Shown: positions 31,301 to 39,937, counted from the stretch's first letter. The stretch is 64,000 nt of DNA from Hyphococcus luteus (GCF_002943565.1 NZ_PJCH01000005.1:868001-932000); one strand, 5' to 3'. Numbers and translations: made by a program. The notes: generated by a model not told the origin, from the letters alone.

Positions 31301-32404
31301 ATGAATTTACGCCAGAAAAGTTCGCGATATTGCGCGGCGGTCCTGTTCTGCGCCGGCATTGCGGGCGCGTTTCTTGTGCTGGCGACCATCAGGTCCGGCT
31401 TTCGTCCCGATTTTGAAATCTGGCTCGCCGCCGCGCTTGTCGTATCGCTGATTTTGCATGCGCGCGCCGGCTTCGCGCTATCAAACGCTCAGCAGGAACT
31501 CGAACTGTTGCGCGGGCTTGTCAAAAAATTCAGCCCGTCTCACGCCAAGGCGCCGCCGTCGCTCAAATTCGAGCCGGTTGAAAATGTCGGCAAGGACGAC
31601 GCCGTCATTCTCGATGAGGTCAAGGACGCCATCGAAAACGACCGCATCGATCTTTATCTGCAGCCGATTGTCAGTCTGCCCCAGCGCAAGACCCGCTGCT
31701 TTGAAGCGTTTTCCCGTCTGCGCCGCGCTGACGGCGGGGTTTTAAGGCCTTCCGATTATATTGACGCCGCCGAACGCGCGAACCGCATCGGCGTCGTCGA
31801 CAATATGATCTTGTTGCGCGCGGTGCAGTCCCTGCGCCAGCTCGGGCCGGAAAGCGCCCAGTATCGCATGTTCTGCAACATTTCTCCGGCGACGATTTTC
31901 GACCAGGATTTCTTTACGCGGTTCACGGACTACCTTGACGCCAATCACGACCTCGCCCAGCGGCTGGTGTTCGAATTCACCTATCCGGCGGTCGAAATGA
32001 TGCATGATCGGGTGAAAAAGAATATGAAAGCGGTCGCCGATCGCGGCTTTGCGTTTTCCGTCGATCATATCCGCCGTTTCGATCTCAACTGGGCGGCGCT
32101 TCGCGAGCGCAATTTCCGCTTCGTGAAGGCGCCGGGCTCGCTTCTCCTGGCCGAAAGCGCCAAGGGCGATGTGGGCCGCGCCCGGATCAAGGCGTTCAAA
32201 ACGGCGCTCAGAGAGAACGACATCGACCTCATTGTCGAAAAAGTCGAATATGAAACCCAGATGCCGGAAATCCTGAGCCTGGGGATCGACTACGGTCAGG
32301 GCGCGTTGTTCGGCGCGCCGCGTTTTGCGGCGGACTATGTCGGCTCGGCCGATCCCGGAAAGGAACCGGAGCCGGCGCTGCCGAGCTTTGCCGCGGCCTC
32401 CTGA
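31301..32404 (+). CDS. Membrane-anchored degenerate EAL-domain protein, TipF-like
   Basis: 367 residues from ATG 31301; an upstream in-frame start near 31241 would add an Arg-rich leader. Two N-terminal membrane helices (residues ~10-33 and ~40-58), a short coiled-coil (NAQQELELLRGLVKKF), then an EAL domain from ~95. The active-site set is eroded: CFEAFSRLR keeps the glutamate, but the DDFG motif is VDHIRRFD, losing the second aspartate. I therefore predict c-di-GMP binding without hydrolysis. Two membrane helices, coiled coil and inert EAL are the layout of TipF, the flagellar-assembly receptor of Caulobacter. No flagellar genes are nearby, so the assignment is tentative. Confidence 0.82.
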   Translation: MNLRQKSSRYCAAVLFCAGIAGAFLVLATIRSGFRPDFEIWLAAALVVSLILHARAGFALSNAQQELELLRGLVKKFSPSHAKAPPSLKFEPVENVGKDDAVILDEVKDAIENDRIDLYLQPIVSLPQRKTRCFEAFSRLRRADGGVLRPSDYIDAAERANRIGVVDNMILLRAVQSLRQLGPESAQYRMFCNISPATIFDQDFFTRFTDYLDANHDLAQRLVFEFTYPAVEMMHDRVKKNMKAVADRGFAFSVDHIRRFDLNWAALRERNFRFVKAPGSLLLAESAKGDVGRARIKAFKTALRENDIDLIVEKVEYETQMPEILSLGIDYGQGALFGAPRFAADYVGSADPGKEPEPALPSFAAAS

Positions 32405-32464
32405 TATAGCGGCGAGGCGGCGGCGCCTCTCGCTTGACCGCCAGACCCATCGGCCTTATCGGCC

Positions 32465-33322
32465 ATGGGCCTTATGAGCGATGTTCCGGTCATTCAATCC
32501 TTGAGCGAGATCGCAGAGCGCTATGACGCGCTTTTGTGCGATGCGTGGGGCGTCATTCATGACGGCGTCAATCTGTTTCCGGGCGCCGGCGAGGCGATGA
32601 CCCGGTTTCGCGAAACGAGGGGCCCTGTGGTGATCCTCACCAACGCGCCGCGCCCGTCTTCGATCATCCCGGCCCAGCTTGACCGGCTCGGCCTGCCGCG
32701 CGGCGCTTATGACGCGGTCGTGACGTCGGGGGATGCGACCCGCGCCGCCATCAAGGCGCATCTGCCCGAGCCGGCTTTGCGCATCGGCCCGGCCATGGAC
32801 GATCCCCTCTATGAGGGGCTTGAGATCGATTTCCGGCCGCTCGAAGAGGCCGCCTTCATCATCTGCACCGGCCTTAACGACGAAGAGAACGAAGAGCCGG
32901 AGGCCTATCGCGATCTCTTAGGCCGTGCGGCGGAACGGCGCCTGCCCATGGTCTGCGCCAATCCGGACATTATCGTGAACTGGGGCGGGCGGATGATGTG
33001 GTGCGCCGGCGCCATTGGCGAGCTTTATAAGGATATGGGCGGCGAGGTGATCTATGGCGGCAAGCCGCACTGGCCGGTTTACGACTTGGCGTTGAAAGAG
33101 ATCGAGACGAAGCGGGGACCGACGCCGCGCGCGCGCATTCTCGCCGTGGGCGACGGCCTCAAGACCGACATTCTGGGCGCCAATAATCACGGCTTCGACG
33201 CGCTCCTGATCGCCGGGGAGGGCGGCGTTCACGAAGGCGACAAGGACGCGGCGGCGGTCTCGGCGCAATTGGCGAAGGCGGGGCTGAAAGCGGCGGCTGT
33301 CGCGGGAGCGCTGCAATGGTGA
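32465..33322 (+). CDS. HAD-superfamily hydrolase, TIGR01459 type (NagD-like)
   Basis: 285 residues; ATG 32474 is an equally likely start. HAD motif I is LLCDAWGVIHDG, motif II LTNAPRP, and the late motif is AVGDGLKTDILGANNHGFDALLI. This is the TIGR01459/class IIA group next to ribF in many alphaproteobacteria. The substrate is unknown; a phosphate ester or FMN-related phosphatase would fit the neighbour. The ribF start lies inside its last codons (seven-base overlap), so translation is coupled. Confidence 0.9.
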   Translation: MGLMSDVPVIQSLSEIAERYDALLCDAWGVIHDGVNLFPGAGEAMTRFRETRGPVVILTNAPRPSSIIPAQLDRLGLPRGAYDAVVTSGDATRAAIKAHLPEPALRIGPAMDDPLYEGLEIDFRPLEEAAFIICTGLNDEENEEPEAYRDLLGRAAERRLPMVCANPDIIVNWGGRMMWCAGAIGELYKDMGGEVIYGGKPHWPVYDLALKEIETKRGPTPRARILAVGDGLKTDILGANNHGFDALLIAGEGGVHEGDKDAAAVSAQLAKAGLKAAAVAGALQW

Positions 33323-34227
33323 GCGCATCGAACGTCATTGCTGCCCCAGTCATTGCCGCCATGGGCAATTTCGACGGGGTCCATCTCGGCCACCAATATT
33401 TGTTGAAAGAAACGGCGGCGTTTGCGCGCGCCCATGGCGCGGCGCCGGGCGTCGTTTTGTTCGAGCCGCATCCGCGGCGCTTTTTCCGGCCCGGCGACCC
33501 GCCTTTTCTCCTGACCGCGCCGTCGCAGCGGGACAGGCTTTTGCGCGAGGCCGGGGCCGAGGCGATTTATTCGGTGACTTTCGACCGGACGCTGGCCTCC
33601 ATGTCGCCGGCGGAATTCGTCAAGGACGTGTTGAAAGACCGGCTCGGCCTGAAAGGCGTCGTCGCCGGCGCCGATTTCCGCTTCGGCAAGGACCGGGCTG
33701 GCGACGGCGCGGCGCTGAAGCGCTTGAGCGAAGCGGCGGGCCTTGAGGCGAGGCTTATCGATGTCCTTAAAGAGAGTCCGCAGACGGAGAAATTCGGCTC
33801 CAGCGCCGTGCGCGCGGCGCTTCAAAGCGGCGAGGTGGAAAAGGCCGCAACCATGCTCGGCCGACCCTGGTCGGTCGTCGGCGCAGTGGCCGAAGGCGCC
33901 AAGGTCGGGCGCACCATCGGCTTTCCGACGGCGAACATGACGCTGGGCGAGTTGATCGAACCGCGCAAGGGCGTTTACGCCGTGCGCGCGAGCGTCGACG
34001 GCGAAACTTATAATGCGGTCGCCAATTTCGGCCGCCGGCCCACCGTCGGCTCGGAGGCGCCCTTGCTTGAAACCTATCTCTTCGATTTCGACGGCGATCT
34101 TTACGGCAAGGAGATGGAAGTCGCCTTCATCGCCTTCCTGCGCGACGAACAGAAATTCGACGGGCTCGACGCCTTGAAGGCCCAGATCGCCGAGGACTGC
34201 GTCCGCGCGAAGTCGTTATTAGGTTAA
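33316..34227 (+). CDS. ribF: Bifunctional riboflavin kinase / FAD synthetase
   Basis: 303 residues. The N-terminal FMN adenylyltransferase domain has AMGNFDGVHLGHQYLL and EPHPRRFF. The C-terminal flavokinase domain has GRTIGFPTANM, PRKGVYAVRA, VANFGRRPTVG and ETYLFDFDGDLYG. It converts riboflavin to FMN and then FAD. It overlaps the upstream HAD gene. ribF just before ileS and lspA is a common alphaproteobacterial order, here interrupted by a surface-protein gene and a repeat. Confidence 0.97.
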   Translation: MVSASNVIAAPVIAAMGNFDGVHLGHQYLLKETAAFARAHGAAPGVVLFEPHPRRFFRPGDPPFLLTAPSQRDRLLREAGAEAIYSVTFDRTLASMSPAEFVKDVLKDRLGLKGVVAGADFRFGKDRAGDGAALKRLSEAAGLEARLIDVLKESPQTEKFGSSAVRAALQSGEVEKAATMLGRPWSVVGAVAEGAKVGRTIGFPTANMTLGELIEPRKGVYAVRASVDGETYNAVANFGRRPTVGSEAPLLETYLFDFDGDLYGKEMEVAFIAFLRDEQKFDGLDALKAQIAEDCVRAKSLLG

Positions 34228-34362
34228 TTTCCCTCGCGAAATCGTGCCGCCGGGAAGGGCGGGACCGCCTCATTCTCGACACAATAGGCTCGAAAAATGC
34301 ATGCTGGATCAGTTCCCCCGGGCCGGGCCAAAGGCGCGGGGGCCCCGTGTTGGAGGCGTTCC

Positions 34363-35118
34363 ATGGCCAGGCTCTCTTTGGTGAAAAAACTCAGCCTTTG
34401 TGCGGCGGCGTCCGCCATGGCGATGGGCGTGACGGCCCCGGCTTTCGCCGGCGGCGGCCATTACGGGCATGGCTATTACAAGCGCCATCACGGCCACCAT
34501 TACAACTATCGCCGCCATCATCACCGGGGCGGCGGCGGCAAGGCGGCGGCCATCGCGCTCGGCGTCGTCGGCGGCGCCATCATTTTGAATGAACTTGCCG
34601 AGGCGAACGCCCGCGACCGCTATTACGAAGACCGCTACTACCGCGACCGCTATTACGACAGCCAGGCCCGCGCCCGCGCCTATGACCGGGGTTACGCCGC
34701 CGGCCGTTATGACGGGAGCCGGTACGAGTCTTACGAAGACGACGCCTATTACGGCGAGGAGCCTTATGCGGACGAGCCTTACGAAGACGAGGCTTATGAC
34801 GACAGCGGCCTCGCCGGCGGCGAACCGGCGGCGCGCGGCCCGGTTTATCGGACCCCGGGCTCGGGCGCTTATGACCGCGCGCCGCGCGCGATCTCGGCGA
34901 GCGCGGCCTATCGGACCTGTCTCGATCACGCCCGCCGGGCGCTGGGCGAGCGCGGCTTTGTGGTGACCGCCCCTTACCGGCCCGAGACCGTGGAGGATCG
35001 CGGCGGCGCCCTGATGATGACGGCGACGGTCACCGCCCAGCGCGGCCGGGACCAGTGGGCCCGGGCCATGTCCTGCGAGGCCAGCGAAAGCCGCGTCTAC
35101 AGGATGGAGCTGATTTAA
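34363..35118 (+). CDS. Exported His/Tyr-rich protein of unknown function
   Basis: 251 residues from ATG 34363, which has TTGGAGG upstream. Signal peptide (residues 1-29, TAPAFAGG), then a His/Tyr/Arg-rich stretch (HYGHGYYKRHHGHHYNYR), a short hydrophobic Gly-rich segment (AAAIALGVVGGAIILNELAE), and repeats based on RYYEDRYYRDRYYDS. An acidic Tyr-rich part follows (YEDDAYYGEEPYADEPYED). The last ~75 residues are more regular, with two cysteines (TCLDHARRALGERGF, MSCEASESR). The His/Tyr-rich part may bind metal or cell wall; that is a guess. Family unknown; the overall plan is common in alphaproteobacterial envelopes. Confidence 0.82.
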   Translation: MARLSLVKKLSLCAAASAMAMGVTAPAFAGGGHYGHGYYKRHHGHHYNYRRHHHRGGGGKAAAIALGVVGGAIILNELAEANARDRYYEDRYYRDRYYDSQARARAYDRGYAAGRYDGSRYESYEDDAYYGEEPYADEPYEDEAYDDSGLAGGEPAARGPVYRTPGSGAYDRAPRAISASAAYRTCLDHARRALGERGFVVTAPYRPETVEDRGGALMMTATVTAQRGRDQWARAMSCEASESRVYRMELI

Positions 35119-35120
35119 CT

Positions 35121-35260
35121 GCGGGGCTCCCCCCACCCAAAACCGCCAAGCGGTTTTGACCTCCCCTCCAGGGGGAGGTGATCTCGTCGCAAGCTCAATG
35201 CCCTACCCCCCCCTTGAGGGGAGGTCGAAAGTGCGCCAGCGCTTTCGGGAGGGGGGTGAA
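35121..35260. repeat. GC-rich intergenic repeat made of several hairpins
   Basis: A 140-base non-coding block after the 35118 stop. Hairpins in order: AAAACCGC/GCGGTTTT (35139-35157), ACCTCCCC/GGGGAGGT (35159-35179), a CCCC-TTGA-GGGG unit (35209-35221) and CGAAAG...CTTTCG (35226-35247). The block is flanked by C-runs on the left and G-runs on the right. This looks like a dispersed intergenic element of the kind seen in alphaproteobacterial genomes. Only one copy is in the window, so repetition is inferred. Confidence 0.55.
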
Positions 35261-35286
35261 CCCGCTTATTCGGTATATGCGTCGAC

Positions 35287-35510
35287 AAGGGCCTGAACGG
35301 CCCTTTTCCCCGTGACGGGGCCGCATCCCCCTGATAAGAGGGCGGCCATGCCCAAGAGCATCCTCATTATCGCGGCGCGGCGCGCGCCAGCTCCCGAACC
35401 GGCTCCTCTCGGCTGAGACGCCGCCTCACGCCTTTCAAGGCTTGACAAAGGCGCCCGGGACCGGGCCTTCCTGAACCCTCGACGACCAGTTTTTGAAGAG
35501 AGATTTGACG
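35287..35510 (+). promoter_or_regulatory. ileS 5' leader with a possible Ile-containing leader peptide and alternative hairpins
   Basis: The leader contains a hairpin AAGGGCC/GGCCCTT (35287-35305), then a 22-codon ORF (35348-35416) with GAGGG upstream, encoding MPKSILIIAARR... with three Ile near its start. Downstream, CGCCTTT/AAAGGCG (35429-35453) could form, but its right arm also pairs with CCGGGCCTT (35461-35469). A CAGTTTTT tract follows at 35488. The arrangement is that of a transcription attenuator responding to Ile-tRNA. I infer this from layout only; the peptide may be chance. Confidence 0.25.
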
Positions 35511-38498
35511 ATGCCAGATGCATCGAAAAACGGCGCATCGAAAGGCGCCGCTTCTGAGGGGCGCGACTACAAGGACACGCTGTTCCTCCCCGAAACCGAA
35601 TTTCCCATGCGCGCGGGGCTGCCGAAGCGCGAACCGCAATGGCTCGAGCGCTGGGCGAAGCTCGGCATGTATGAGCGCTTGCGTGCGGACGCGAAGGGCC
35701 GCGAGAAATTCATTCTCCATGACGGCCCGCCCTACGCCAACGGCCATATCCATATGGGCACGGCGCTCACCAAGGTCCTGAAAGACCTCATCGTGCGCTC
35801 GAAACAGATGGCCGGCTACGACGCCAATTTCGTGCCCGGCTGGGATTGTCACGGCCTGCCCATCGAATGGCAGGTGGAGCGCGAATTCGCCGAAAAGGGC
35901 CGCAAGAAACGCGACGTGCCCACGGCGGAATTCCGCAAGGCTTGCCGCGACTACGCCCAGAAATGGCTCGATATCCAGCGCGAGGAATTCAAGCGCCTCG
36001 GCCCCGAAGGCGACTGGGACAATCCGTACACCACGATGGCTTTCGCTTCGGAGGCGAAGATCGCCGGCGAGCTTTTAAAGTTCGCCGAACTCGGGCTTCT
36101 CTATCGCGGCTCGAAACCGGTGATGTGGTCGCCGGTGGAACAGACCGCGCTCGCCGAAGCCGAGATCGAATATCACGACCACCAGTCGACGACGATCTGG
36201 GTGAAGTTTCCGGTGAACTCCGTAATTCTTCGGGAAGGAGACGAACCAACAAATTGGGATCTGGTAAGCAACCCAGATGATCCACTCAATGTGGTAATCT
36301 GGACAACAACCCCTTGGACTATTCCTGGCAATAGAGCGATCTGTTTTGGCCCTAAGCTGAGCTATAGCGTTTATAAAGTCGTCGAGATGCAAGCTGATCT
36401 CGATTTCGAACCTTGGGCTAAGCCAGGTGAGCGGTTTGTTGTTGCAGATGCTTTGGCCGAGAGTGTTCGAGAAGCGGGCCTTATTGCTAAGTGGGAACGT
36501 GTTGCAGAATTGTCAGCACAGCAACTGCGTTCGATGCACTGCGACCACCCTTTGAAAGGCTTTTCCGGCGGCTACGAGTTCGACGTGCCGCTCCTCGCGG
36601 GCGATCACGTCACCGACGAGGCGGGGACGGGCTTCGTTCACACCGCGCCCGGCCACGGTCAGGAAGACTATATCGCCTGGGTTTCCGCTTTCGGGACGCA
36701 AAAGGAAATTCCGCATACGGTGGATGAGTTCGGCGCCTTCACCGAAGAAGCGCCCGGCTTCACCGGCGAGCAGGTGCTCGTGATCGAGGGCAAGAAAAAG
36801 GGCAAGGACGGCGGCGCCAACAAGGCGGTGATCGACCAGCTCATCGCGCACGGCAAACTCCTGGCGCGCGGGCGGCTGACCCACTCCTATCCCCATTCAT
36901 GGCGCTCGAAAGCGCCGGTGATCTTCCGCAACACGCCGCAATGGTTCATCGCGCTCGACAAACCGACGGCGAACGGGAAAACCTTGCGCGAAAACGCGCT
37001 CGCCGCCATCGACGCGACCGGCTTCACGCCCGCGGCGGGACGCAACCGCATCCGCTCCATGGTGGAAGGCCGGCCCGACTGGCTGATCTCGCGCCAGCGC
37101 GCCTGGGGCGTGCCGATCACCATCTTCGTCCATAAGGAGACGGGCGAGGTGCTGGTCGACGAGGCGGTCAACAAGCGCATCACCGACGCCATCACCACAG
37201 GCGGCGCCGACGCCTGGTTCGAAACCGACAGCCAGGACTTCCTCGGCGCCGACTACAAGGCCGGCGATTATGAGAAGGTCGAGGATATTCTCGACGTCTG
37301 GTTCGATTCCGGCTCCACCCACGCTTTCTGCCTCGAAGAGCGCGAAGACCTCAAATGGCCGGCGGACGTTTATTGCGAAGGCTCGGACCAGCATCGCGGC
37401 TGGTTCCAGTCTTCGCTCCTCGAGGCCTGCGGCACGCGCGGGCGCGCGCCTTACGATCATGTCGTCACCAACGGTTTCGTGGTCGACGGCGAGGGCCGCA
37501 AGATGTCGAAGTCGCTGGGCAATGTCATGGCGCCCGACGAGGTCATCAAGCAATATGGCGCGGAGATCATCCGCATCTGGGTGGCGAGCTCCGATTACAC
37601 GGACGATTTGCGCATCTCCAAAGAGATCATCGGCTCGGCTGTCGATTCCTACCGGCGCTTGCGCAACACGCTGCGTTATCTCCTCGGCGCCCTCAACGGT
37701 TTTGAAGACGCCGAACGGCTCGACGCGGCTGAGATGCCGGAGCTTGAGCGCTACATCCTTCATCGCCTCGCGGTTCTTGATGAGGAAGTGCGCGAGGGCT
37801 ACGACAAGTTCGACTTCAAGGGCGTCTGGCGCAAAATTTTCGACTTCGCTTCGCTGGAGCTGTCGGCCTTCTATCTCGATGTGAGGAAGGACTCGCTTTA
37901 CTGCGACGCGCCCGGCGACAAGCGCCGCCGCGCCGCGCGCACGGTGATGGCCGAAGTCTTCGACCGGCTCGTCCTCTGGCTCAGCCCCATCTGCGTTTTC
38001 ACTGCGGAAGAGGCGTGGCTGACGCGCTATCCATCCGAAGACGGATCGGTGCATCTGGCGCTGTTCCCGGAAACGCCCAAGGGCTGGCGCGACGACGCGC
38101 TCGGCGCCAAATGGAAAAAGATCCGCGAGGTGCGCCGCGTGGTGACGGGCGCGCTTGAAGTGGAGCGCCGGGAAAAACGCATCGGCGCCAGCCTCGAGGC
38201 CGCGCCCATCGTGCATGTCGCCGACGCCGATTTGCTGAAGGCCTATCACGGCCTCGACGCGGCGGAGCTCTTCATCACCTCCGGCGCGAGCCTTACCGGC
38301 GACCCGGCCCCGGAAACCGCGTTCCGCCTCGAAGGCGAAAGCGGCGCCGTTGCGGTGGAGCCCGTCGAAGCCGAAGGCGAGAAATGCGCGCGCTGCTGGC
38401 GCATCCTGCCGGAAGTGGGCGTCCATGAGTCTCATCCGGATCTGTGCGAACGCTGCATCGATGCGGTGGAGGCGGTTGATGCAAAGGCCGGCGCATGA
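35511..38498 (+). CDS. ileS: Isoleucine--tRNA ligase, with a mosaic low-GC segment
   Basis: 995 residues from ATG 35511 (GAAGAGAG upstream). Class I synthetase: HIHMG at residues 79-83, KMSKS near 664-668, a CP1 editing domain with TTTPWTIPGNRA (the threonine-rich site) near 265-276, GHGQEDY, and a C-terminal zinc site (CARC...CERC). Residues 244-344 (36240-36542) are encoded by DNA of about 49% GC and 43% GC3, against ~63% GC just outside, with no break in frame. The protein looks functional throughout. The lspA start overlaps its stop by four bases. Confidence 0.98.
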   Translation: MPDASKNGASKGAASEGRDYKDTLFLPETEFPMRAGLPKREPQWLERWAKLGMYERLRADAKGREKFILHDGPPYANGHIHMGTALTKVLKDLIVRSKQMAGYDANFVPGWDCHGLPIEWQVEREFAEKGRKKRDVPTAEFRKACRDYAQKWLDIQREEFKRLGPEGDWDNPYTTMAFASEAKIAGELLKFAELGLLYRGSKPVMWSPVEQTALAEAEIEYHDHQSTTIWVKFPVNSVILREGDEPTNWDLVSNPDDPLNVVIWTTTPWTIPGNRAICFGPKLSYSVYKVVEMQADLDFEPWAKPGERFVVADALAESVREAGLIAKWERVAELSAQQLRSMHCDHPLKGFSGGYEFDVPLLAGDHVTDEAGTGFVHTAPGHGQEDYIAWVSAFGTQKEIPHTVDEFGAFTEEAPGFTGEQVLVIEGKKKGKDGGANKAVIDQLIAHGKLLARGRLTHSYPHSWRSKAPVIFRNTPQWFIALDKPTANGKTLRENALAAIDATGFTPAAGRNRIRSMVEGRPDWLISRQRAWGVPITIFVHKETGEVLVDEAVNKRITDAITTGGADAWFETDSQDFLGADYKAGDYEKVEDILDVWFDSGSTHAFCLEEREDLKWPADVYCEGSDQHRGWFQSSLLEACGTRGRAPYDHVVTNGFVVDGEGRKMSKSLGNVMAPDEVIKQYGAEIIRIWVASSDYTDDLRISKEIIGSAVDSYRRLRNTLRYLLGALNGFEDAERLDAAEMPELERYILHRLAVLDEEVREGYDKFDFKGVWRKIFDFASLELSAFYLDVRKDSLYCDAPGDKRRRAARTVMAEVFDRLVLWLSPICVFTAEEAWLTRYPSEDGSVHLALFPETPKGWRDDALGAKWKKIREVRRVVTGALEVERREKRIGASLEAAPIVHVADADLLKAYHGLDAAELFITSGASLTGDPAPETAFRLEGESGAVAVEPVEAEGEKCARCWRILPEVGVHESHPDLCERCIDAVEAVDAKAGA

Positions 38499-39022
38499 AA
38501 CCGGCCGATGTCGTCGCGCTGATGAAGAACTGGTGGTCTGAGGCCCGCGCCAACAAGCTGTTCTGGTACGGGCTTGCGGGCGCGGCGCTGGTCATCGCGC
38601 TTGATCAGGCGACAAAGTTCTGGATTCTTCACGGGGTGAATCTGCCCGACCTCGGCAAGATCGAGATTTCCGGCATTTTCGATCTCACCTATGTCGAGAA
38701 CCGCGGGGCGAGCTTCGGCATGCTGCACGGCGCGCGCTGGCCGCTCGCGATCATCGCCATCGGCGTCTCTTTAGGGCTCGGCTGGTGGCTGGGGCGGATC
38801 CGGCGGCCTTTTGCGGCGGTTGCGGTCGCTTTCATCATCGGCGGGGCGCTGGGCAATCTCTATGACCGGCTCGCTTACGGCTATGTGGTCGATTTTCTCG
38901 ATTTTTCGGGGCTTTACTTCCCGTGGGTCTTCAATGTGGCCGATGCGGCGATCAATGTGGGGATCGCCTTTCTCCTCTATGACGCCTGGCGGTCGGGCCG
39001 TGAGGAGAAGCAGACGGGCTGA
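38495..39022 (+). CDS. lspA: Lipoprotein signal peptidase (signal peptidase II)
   Basis: 175 residues, four membrane helices. The catalytic aspartates lie in GNLYDRLAYGYVVDFLDF and FNVADAAINVGI; VENRGASFGML is the other conserved loop. It cleaves prolipoproteins before the lipid-modified cysteine, for example in the OmpA-like and DUF3035 lipoproteins of this window. It overlaps ileS (ATGA), the usual ileS-lspA pairing. An N-terminal extension of ~20 residues precedes the first helix. Confidence 0.97.
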   Translation: MKPADVVALMKNWWSEARANKLFWYGLAGAALVIALDQATKFWILHGVNLPDLGKIEISGIFDLTYVENRGASFGMLHGARWPLAIIAIGVSLGLGWWLGRIRRPFAAVAVAFIIGGALGNLYDRLAYGYVVDFLDFSGLYFPWVFNVADAAINVGIAFLLYDAWRSGREEKQTG

Positions 39023-39114
39023 CGGGTTTTGCGCCTTTGCGCGAGGCGTCGCCCATGTCTATAGTGCGCGCCAATCTACCGGGTGGGCGCCAAAAGAGGT
39101 CTGGAGTTTACGGC

Positions 39115-39675
39115 ATGAATAAAGGTTCTGCGTTGCGCTTTGTCTGCGCCATGGCCCTGATGGGGCTCGCGACAAGCGGCTGCGGCATCGGCAAGGCGCT
39201 GGGCGGCGGCAAGAACGCCCCCGACGAATTCGCGATTACGACGAAGGCGCCGCTGGTGGTGCCGCCCGATTACGGCCTCCGCCCGCCGCGCCCCGGCGAG
39301 ACCCGGCCGCAGGAATTATCGCCCTCGGAGCGCGCGCAGCAGGTCTTGCTCGGCGACGCTTCCGCCGCGCCGCCGTCGCAAGGCGAGCAGCTGCTCCTCA
39401 GAAAGGCGAACGCCCTCGGCGCCGATCCGTCGATCCGCCAGCTTCTCGATGCGGAAAATGGCGGGCGCGGCGACAAGGACCGCAGCCTCGCCAACCAGAT
39501 CCTGTTCTGGAAATTCATCGACGGCAAAGTCGACGATTCCGCCGCGCCCTTGCGCGTCGACAATCCCGACGAGTGGATGGCCGCCCGCGAAAAATCCATC
39601 AAGGCGGTGATCGGCGAGGAAGGCCATGTCAAAATCGAGCAGTCGAAATCGCTCGGCCTGCCTGGCGTCTTCTGA
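39115..39675 (+). CDS. DUF3035 lipoprotein
   Basis: 186 residues from ATG 39115 (TCTGGAG upstream; the longer frame adds a leader with no signal). The lipobox is LATSGC. The mature part has DEFAITTKAPLVVPPDYGLRPPRPGE, the hallmark of DUF3035, whose conserved place after lspA is well known in alphaproteobacteria. Later features include QILFWKF and VKIEQSKSLGLPGVF. Its envelope function is unknown. Two M16 metallopeptidase genes often follow in related genomes; here they are absent. A terminator lies 22 bases downstream. Confidence 0.92.
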   Translation: MNKGSALRFVCAMALMGLATSGCGIGKALGGGKNAPDEFAITTKAPLVVPPDYGLRPPRPGETRPQELSPSERAQQVLLGDASAAPPSQGEQLLLRKANALGADPSIRQLLDAENGGRGDKDRSLANQILFWKFIDGKVDDSAAPLRVDNPDEWMAAREKSIKAVIGEEGHVKIEQSKSLGLPGVF

Positions 39676-39697
39676 TTGCAGTTCGAAATTCCGGCGT

Positions 39698-39730
39698 AAA
39701 AAACGCGGCTCTTTCAGGGGCCGCGTTTTT
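39698..39730 (+). terminator. Intrinsic terminator of the lspA-DUF3035 operon
   Basis: ACGCGGC (39703-39709) and GCCGCGT (39720-39726), preceded by a run of A and followed by TTTT. Standard stem plus U-tract 22 bases after the stop. Confidence 0.9.
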
Positions 39731-39744
39731 CTTTGAAGGGGCCT

Positions 39745-39789
39745 AGATCATCGGGCGATAAGTAAGGATCGCCGATGATCTCGTTTTTT
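39745..39789 (+). terminator. Second hairpin with T-tract (tandem terminator)
   Basis: AGATCATCG (39745-39753) pairs with CGATGATCT (39773-39781). The stem is extended by GCGAT/ATCGC with one bulge, and TTTTTT follows at 39784-39789. It may be a back-up terminator, or part of the repeat that follows. Confidence 0.6.
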
Positions 39790-39796
39790 AGCGGTC

Positions 39797-39841
39797 GCGC
39801 CGGATGAGCGAAAAACCGGATTCCACTTTTTCGCCCGGCGC
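39797..39841. repeat. Imperfect palindromic intergenic repeat, copy A
   Basis: GCGCCGG (39797-39803) with CCGGCGC (39835-39841), and inside it GCGAAAAA (39808-39815) with TTTTTCGC (39827-39834). The loop holds CCGGATTCCAC. A related copy with the same GGAAAACCGG-N5-CCAC core lies at 58002-58047. I recall this core as frequent between genes in alphaproteobacteria; function unknown. Confidence 0.6.
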
Positions 39842-39845
39842 TCTA

Positions 39846-39877
39846 AAACGAGAAACGCGGCCTCCGAAGAGGCCGCG
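39846..39877 (-). terminator. Intrinsic terminator of the 39938-40333 gene
   Basis: CGCGGCCTC (39856-39864) and GAGGCCGCG (39869-39877), a perfect 9-bp stem with a 4-base loop. On the minus strand it is followed by TTTCTCGTTTT. Confidence 0.75.
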
Positions 39878-39937
39878 CTCCCTCGTAAGACATCGATGCT
39901 TCCCGGGACGGGGGAGAAAGAAAATTCCCGTTAAGCG

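Noticed and set aside
35266-35538. 90-codon minus-strand ORF ahead of ileS
   Set aside because: It starts inside ileS and crosses the hairpin-rich leader; no ribosome-binding site.
36897-38435. 512-codon open frame antisense to ileS
   Set aside because: Composition of a shadow frame and no recognisable protein features.
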